Position numbers and translations under genes: made by a program. Shown here in pieces: positions 59,009 through 64,000 of a stretch of 64,000 nucleotides of DNA. Position 1 is the stretch's first letter, and every line of letters begins with the position of its first letter. This DNA is from Drosophila persimilis (lineage: Eukaryota > Arthropoda > Insecta > Diptera > Drosophilidae), in contig NW_020825312.1 of NCBI RefSeq assembly GCF_003286085.1, positions 1,426,001 through 1,490,000 on the forward strand. Reading direction: 5' to 3'. The notes under the pieces were generated by a model. That model was not told where the DNA came from, ran no database searches, and was given only the letters and a program-made list of their open reading frames with translations.

Positions 59009-59681
59009 GGACAAATGTTGTCCAAACTATCGAGCAAAATTAATCGAGTTGGCAGCACGATTTTGTGATATGGCGGTGAGCTCAAAATACACATTTTTAT
59101 TTTGAATTCGCCGTTTGAAATTTTCAAAAAATTGTTTGAATGCAGTTTGGCTCATCACATTTGCTATAACATTTATTTAATAGCATTTATTTATTTTAAT
59201 ATAAATAATATGTACTACTATTAATATAAATTTAAATTCTCCCATTATGGGAGGTGGCACTTGGCAAACGTTCAACCACATGGGCACGGATTGACTAACA
59301 TTTTACCAATATCAAGCCTTTGGAAAAATGTAAGAAATATTTAACGTATATTGGCCCCATTATAGTCGCCGTTTTATATCTATTTAAACGAGACAATTGA
59401 CTGTTTTCTTACATAATAATATATATAAAACCATTTGGGCTTCAATGCCATTTATCAGGAAACAGGCTAGAAAATTTAATTTCAATTTCAAATAGAGAAA
59501 ATAGAGGCAGATATAAGCGGTTTGACAGCAAAATGCAAGTATAACTAAACAAAATTGACTAAAATAAAATAAAAAAAATTAAGTAAATAAAATTATATAC
59601 TTTCTATATATATATATACTATACTATACTATACTATATACTTTCATTATGTATCGATGGATTTTTACCATATTATTATTA
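59009..59681. other. AT-rich spacer, no gene
   Basis: Very AT-rich with TATA/ATACT tracts near 59600-59640. No coding or RNA signal was recognised. Confidence 0.5.
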
Positions 59682-59799
59682 TTTCTAGCCACGTTGCAAC
59701 TCTATGTCAGTACCGGAAATAGCAGCCCTGGAGTCTCTTAGCCTCTAGAAACGGCTAGAACATTCTACGCTTGTGGTTGGTTTTCATTAAAAGCAGGCG
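59682..59799 (+). promoter_or_regulatory. Diverged second copy of the Hsp83 promoter
   Basis: Matches 60377-60494 almost base for base over about 118 bp, including the heat-shock element core TCTAGAAACGGCTAGAACATT (59744 on) and the AAAGCAGGCG after the TATA position. The TATA box itself reads CATTAAAA here. No Hsp83 exon follows. Confidence 0.8.
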
Positions 59800-60129
59800 T
59801 CTTTTATATACTTCACGGTATATAGCTATATAATGGTATACTTCATCAATATCATCAATCTATGAATTTTAATTTTTAAGAGTATATAAATTAACATAGG
59901 GTATATAGATCTCAATACCCAAGTATTTGAATTTTCCATCTCTCATCGGGGGTAATTCATGAACCGGTTCCAGCCGAAAAATGAATGAAATTCATGAGAG
60001 ATTATTTTTTCGGGATTGCTTGCCATATAAAAATACATTTCGGAAAAACAAAATGTACTACATTTTTGTCATCTCAGGGTGCTCCAATTAATTATGAATG
60101 CTACGAAACTACAAAGCAGCTTGGAAATC

Positions 60130-60375
60130 CGAATTTTAACAATAATTAAAGGAAATAGGGTATAGCGTATATAGGGTATCATAGCTGAAACGGGTATACC
60201 AACAATAATGACGCAGCACTTACGTTTCACTCCGTACTCACTTACGATTTATGCTTATAATTTTTGTTCACCTCTTTTACTTAAACCTCACTTTAAACAC
60301 AATCAAATAAATGGGAGTATTTATGTATATTTCTAAGATTACGGCGGTATTGTTCTGCGGTCTGCGGTCACACTG
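60130..60375 (+). repeat. Dispersed repeat between the two Hsp83 promoter copies
   Basis: Shares 'aaataattaaaggaaatagggtata'-type opening (about 60133-60165), 'tactcacttacgattta' and 'ttaaacctcactttaaacacaat' with the copies at 34 and 44 kb. It ends in GGTCACACTG (60366-60375). Confidence 0.6.
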
Positions 60376-60376
60376 G

Positions 60377-60520
60377 TTTTCAGCCTCGGTGCAACTCTGT
60401 GCCAGTACCGGAAATAGCAGCCCTGGATTCTCGTAGCCTCTAGAAACGTCTAGAAAATTCTACGCTTGGGGTTGGTTTGCTATAAAAGCAGGCGGGCCGA
60501 CTGTTGCCGGCTCGAGTCTT
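60377..60520 (+). promoter_or_regulatory. Hsp83: Hsp83 promoter: heat-shock elements and TATA box
   Basis: An HSE array at about 60426-60463 has GAA/TTC units on a 5/10-bp spacing (AGAAA at 60442 and 60452, TTC at 60458). TATAAAA is at 60481-60487, placing transcription start near 60511-60515. HSF trimers bind such arrays. Hsp83 is unusual among heat-shock genes in also being expressed constitutively, and a Motif 1 site 105 bp upstream of the TATA box could contribute to that. Confidence 0.85.
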
Positions 60521-61687
60521 GAAAAATTTTTGTCCAGTGAAGGTGCGTTTGCTTAGAGCGCAGTGCAACAAAGTGAATTTATTCTACACAAATCGAAGTG
60601 AAAATATATATATATTTTTATCTCTGCTGTTAAATTAAAACACATACAAGGTAAGCGTTAACAATGGAAGTGCATTTATTTAACAAAATGTAAAGATCTG
60701 CTGTGGTGCAATGCTTGCTGCGCGTCTGCTGATGAAAAGTTCTTGACCCAAATGCAGAAAATCAATAGAATCTGTGAAATCTTCTATAATCTTAAAATTA
60801 GATTAAAGTTCTATTTTTTTGCCCGAGTTTGTAACCACGGGCGATAAAAAGTAGCTTTACGCCTCGCACACCAATACACGAACAGAAAAATTATGCCGGC
60901 TGTAATATGTGCTCGGCGCGAAATTTCTAGATGACCGGTTCTTAGAACATCAACCTTGCATGTCCAACAAATGCTGGTTAATTAAAGACGTGCCTTAACT
61001 TAATTTTCTTGGCACACGTGCTTATTTGAATTCAGTCTTTTGCACTTGTCATGCACACAGACACACATATGTCTGTGAATTTGCGAATGTATGTTCCATC
61101 ATCGAGAAAAATCGTGAATCAAACTTCGGCATGAATCAAATTTCAAAGAGGTCTTTGTTTCCACCTGGTTCTAGAAGTTTCCTTTCGCGTGCTTGGATAC
61201 CTATCTTATGCATAAACGGCTTCTGCACATGTAACTTGAACACATACACACATGCAAACATATGTATGTACATATGCATACCCTGACCACAAAATTTTCA
61301 GCAAACTTTAGCCGTACATCAAACCACCAAAGAGCTGTGCTGTTGTCAAGGAGAATTTTCTTCTAGAAAGCTTCAATTAGATTGTTTATCTGGGGGTGAT
61401 GTACGCATTGGACAACCCTATGCGCTCTAGAAACTTCCAGTAAATGTTAACTGGATGTACAATGGGTACATCCCTAAGCGTGCGAGTGTATGCGTGTTCG
61501 CTAACTGTAATGTATGTGTGTTCGTGTGCGAAAGAGAAAAGGATGAGAAGTCTGCCATTTTGAAATAAAAAGATTTTGTGCTAGGGAAGTGGGGAAATAT
61601 GATTATCGAAAATGGGCAGTGAACAATGCAGCTGCATATTTAATGAGTTGTGACTAATTCTCGTGTGGTATTTTCTTGCTCTTCCAG
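60511..61687 (+). other. Hsp83: Hsp83 5' leader exon and leader intron
   Basis: The non-coding exon 1 runs from about 60511 to 60650 and is followed by a 1037-bp intron. Inside the intron are further heat-shock-like words (GGTTCTAGAAGTTTC at 61159, TCTAGAAAGC at 61361, CTCTAGAAACTTCCAG at 61426). Confidence 0.8.
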
Positions 61688-63841
61688 ATGCCCGAAGAAG
61701 CTGAGACTTTCGCATTCCAGGCTGAGATTGCTCAGCTTATGTCGTTGATCATCAACACGTTCTACTCGAACAAGGAGATCTTCTTGCGTGAATTGATTTC
61801 GAACGCATCTGATGCCCTCGACAAGATCCGCTATGAGTCGCTGACTGATCCCAGCAAGCTCGACTCGGGCAAGGAGCTGTACATCAAGCTGATTCCCAAC
61901 AAGACTGCTGGTACTCTGACCATCATTGATACCGGTATCGGCATGACCAAGTCCGACCTGGTGAACAACTTGGGAACCATCGCCAAGTCCGGCACCAAGG
62001 CTTTCATGGAGGCGTTGCAGGCTGGCGCTGACATTTCCATGATTGGCCAGTTCGGTGTGGGTTTCTACTCGGCCTACCTGATTGCTGACCGCGTGACTGT
62101 CACCTCGAAGAACAACGATGATGAGCAGTACGTTTGGGAGTCGTCCGCTGGCGGTTCGTTTACCGTGAAGGCCGACAACTCTGAGCCCCTGGGTCGCGGC
62201 ACAAAGATTGTGCTCTACATCAAGGAGGATCAGACCGATTACCTTGAGGAGAGTAAGATCAAGGAGATCGTTAACAAGCACTCCCAGTTCATTGGGTATC
62301 CCATTAAACTGCTGGTGGAGAAGGAGCGCGAGAAGGAGGTCAGCGACGACGAGGCTGATGATGAGAAGAAGGATGACGAGGCAAAGAAGGACATGGATAC
62401 CGACGAGCCCAAGATCGAAGATGTCGGCGAGGATGAGGATGCCGACAAGAAGGACAAGGATGGCAAGAAGAAGAAGACCATTAAGGAGAAGTACACCGAA
62501 GACGAGGAGCTGAACAAGACCAAGCCAATTTGGACCCGCAACCCCGATGATATCTCCCAGGAGGAGTACGGCGAGTTCTACAAGTCCTTGACCAACGACT
62601 GGGAGGATCATCTGTGTGTGAAGCACTTCTCAGTCGAGGGTCAGCTGGAGTTCCGCGCCCTCCTCTTTATCCCCCGTCGCACTCCCTTCGATCTCTTCGA
62701 GAACCAGAAGAAGCGCAACAATATTAAGCTGTACGTGCGCCGTGTGTTCATCATGGACAACTGCGAGGATCTCATTCCCGAGTACTTGAACTTCATCAAG
62801 GGAGTGGTCGACTCTGAGGATCTGCCTCTGAACATCTCTCGTGAGATGTTGCAGCAGAACAAGGTTCTGAAGGTGATCCGCAAGAATTTGGTGAAGAAGA
62901 CCATGGAGCTGATCGAGGAGCTTACCGAGGACAAGGAGAACTACAAGAAATTCTACGAACAGTTCAGCAAGAACTTGAAACTGGGTGTCCACGAGGACAG
63001 CAACAATCGCGCCAAGCTCGCCGATTTCCTGCGCTTCCACACATCTGCCTCTGGCGATGATTTCTGCTCTTTGTCGGACTACGTGTCCCGCATGAAGGAG
63101 AATCAGAAGCACGTCTACTTCATCACTGGCGAGTCCAAGGACCAGGTCAGCAACTCTGCCTTCGTTGAGCGTGTGAAGGCCCGCGGCTTCGAGGTTGTCT
63201 ACATGACCGAGCCCATTGATGAGTATGTCATCCAGCACTTGAAGGAGTACAAGGGCAAGCAGCTGGTGTCCGTCACCAAAGAAGGTCTGGAGCTGCCCGA
63301 GGATGAAGCCGAGAAGAAGAAGCGTGAGGAAGATAAGGCCAAGTTCGAGGGTCTCTGCAAGCTGATGAAGTCTATCTTGGACAGCAAAGTGGAGAAGGTG
63401 GTCGTCTCCAACCGTCTCGTGGACTCGCCCTGCTGCATCGTCACCTCGCAGTTCGGCTGGTCCGCCAACATGGAGCGTATCATGAAGGCCCAGGCTCTGC
63501 GCGACACCGCCACCATGGGCTACATGGCTGGCAAGAAGCAGTTGGAAATCAATCCCGACCATCCCATTGTTGAGGCCCTGCGCCAGAAGGCCGATGCCGA
63601 CAAGAACGACAAGGCTGTCAAGGATCTGGTCATCCTTCTGTTCGAGACCTCGCTGCTGTCTTCCGGATTCTCTCTGGACAGCCCCCAGGTTCATGCCAGT
63701 CGCATTTACCGCATGATCAAGCTGGGTCTTGGCATCGATGAGGATGAGCCCATGACCACCGAGGACGCCCACAGTGGTGGAGATGCCCCCGGTCTGGTCG
63801 AGGACACCGAGGATGCCTCCCACATGGAGGAAGTCGATTAA
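61688..63841 (+). CDS. Hsp83: Heat-shock protein 83 (cytosolic Hsp90)
   Basis: An uninterrupted 717-residue ORF. The GHKL ATPase domain has [20 protein letters not shown] with the catalytic Glu and the Mg-binding Asn, DTGIGM, and [13 protein letters not shown] charged acidic/lysine linker at about 215-275 and the middle domain follow. The C-terminus is MEEVD, which docks TPR co-chaperones. Hsp90 folds kinases and steroid receptors and acts in piRNA control. The only intron (60651-61687, donor gtaagc, acceptor ttccag) lies wholly in the 5' leader and ends on the base before ATG, as known for Drosophila Hsp83. Strong GC-ending codon bias fits high expression. Confidence 0.99.
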   Translation: MPEEAETFAFQAEIAQLMSLIINTFYSNKEIFLRELISNASDALDKIRYESLTDPSKLDSGKELYIKLIPNKTAGTLTIIDTGIGMTKSDLVNNLGTIAKSGTKAFMEALQAGADISMIGQFGVGFYSAYLIADRVTVTSKNNDDEQYVWESSAGGSFTVKADNSEPLGRGTKIVLYIKEDQTDYLEESKIKEIVNKHSQFIGYPIKLLVEKEREKEVSDDEADDEKKDDEAKKDMDTDEPKIEDVGEDEDADKKDKDGKKKKTIKEKYTEDEELNKTKPIWTRNPDDISQEEYGEFYKSLTNDWEDHLCVKHFSVEGQLEFRALLFIPRRTPFDLFENQKKRNNIKLYVRRVFIMDNCEDLIPEYLNFIKGVVDSEDLPLNISREMLQQNKVLKVIRKNLVKKTMELIEELTEDKENYKKFYEQFSKNLKLGVHEDSNNRAKLADFLRFHTSASGDDFCSLSDYVSRMKENQKHVYFITGESKDQVSNSAFVERVKARGFEVVYMTEPIDEYVIQHLKEYKGKQLVSVTKEGLELPEDEAEKKKREEDKAKFEGLCKLMKSILDSKVEKVVVSNRLVDSPCCIVTSQFGWSANMERIMKAQALRDTATMGYMAGKKQLEINPDHPIVEALRQKADADKNDKAVKDLVILLFETSLLSSGFSLDSPQVHASRIYRMIKLGLGIDEDEPMTTEDAHSGGDAPGLVEDTEDASHMEEVD

Positions 63842-64000
63842 ACTATCAGCTTTCTCAAACAAAACACACATTCACACACCCACAAAAAATGTTTTAAGTT
63901 TCGACTGTTTGTAGCTTACATTGACACAGGAGATAACTTTTTTTTCCATTAACATTTTTGTCGCGTTATATGCGACAATTATACGCTTAGTCATCCCACA
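63842..64000. other. Hsp83 3' UTR, cut by the window end
   Basis: Untranslated DNA after the TAA. No AATAAA is seen before the window ends, so the polyadenylation site is outside. Confidence 0.6.

Noticed and set aside
61640-63871. 328- and 413-codon minus-strand ORFs
   Set aside because: Antisense shadows of the strongly codon-biased Hsp83 gene.
1-64000. tRNA, rRNA or snRNA genes
   Set aside because: Looked for cloverleaf A/B-box text and known snRNA starts on both strands while reading; none was convincing. A covariance-model scan would be decisive.

Overview
The window is Drosophila nuclear DNA. Introns are short with GT..AG borders, the 3' signals are AATAAA, and INE-1/DINE-1 repeats are present. 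Many proteins are recognisable fly orthologues: dysbindin, Grx1, Rad9, UGGT, ACSL, ACADSB-type dehydrogenase, TRMT5, Girdin and Hsp83. From memory of the D. melanogaster map, the genes up to about 33.3 kb sit near 75E and those from about 34.8 kb on near 63B, both on Muller element D. That join, plus the many hexanucleotide microsatellites, suggests another lineage, most likely the obscura group. The species is an inference.

Layout. 0-2 kb: an INE-1 copy and a mosaic dispersed repeat ending in GGTCACACTG. 1.9-8.3 kb: an RS-rich nuclear protein, Dysb, Grx1, a probable Blos3 and, on the minus strand, Rad9. 8.6-13.3 kb: Uggt. 14.7-24.2 kb: a long-chain acyl-CoA synthetase on the minus strand with two alternative first coding exons. 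24.2-28 kb: non-coding, rich in microsatellites. 28-33.3 kb: a ninjurin and, on the minus strand, a short/branched-chain acyl-CoA dehydrogenase. 33.3-34.8 kb: no intact gene; likely rearrangement junction. 34.8-37.6 kb: TRMT5, an RBIS-like gene and a secreted insect-allergen/G12-like protein. 38.7-43.1 kb: an Ig/FN3 protein on the minus strand. 45.5-51.3 kb: Girdin. 52-56.4 kb: secreted chitin-binding and mucin-like genes plus one broken copy. 56.5-57.7 kb: a THAP-domain gene. 57.7-59.0 kb: a degenerate hAT transposon with terminal inverted repeats and an 8-bp target duplication. 59.7-63.8 kb: Hsp83, preceded by a second, diverged copy of its own heat-shock promoter.

The main new observation links the transposon to gene promoters. 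The hAT terminal repeat contains GGTCACACT, which is core-promoter Motif 1 (the M1BP site), and its subterminal DNA is full of Motif-6-like GGTATATTT words. Sequence related to this end lies immediately 5' of four genes here: the RS protein, Girdin, the THAP gene and Hsp83. This suggests that hAT-derived ends have supplied or reshaped housekeeping-type promoters.

Exon borders were read by eye from splice signals and reading-frame continuity. Every spliced model below was checked for phase.
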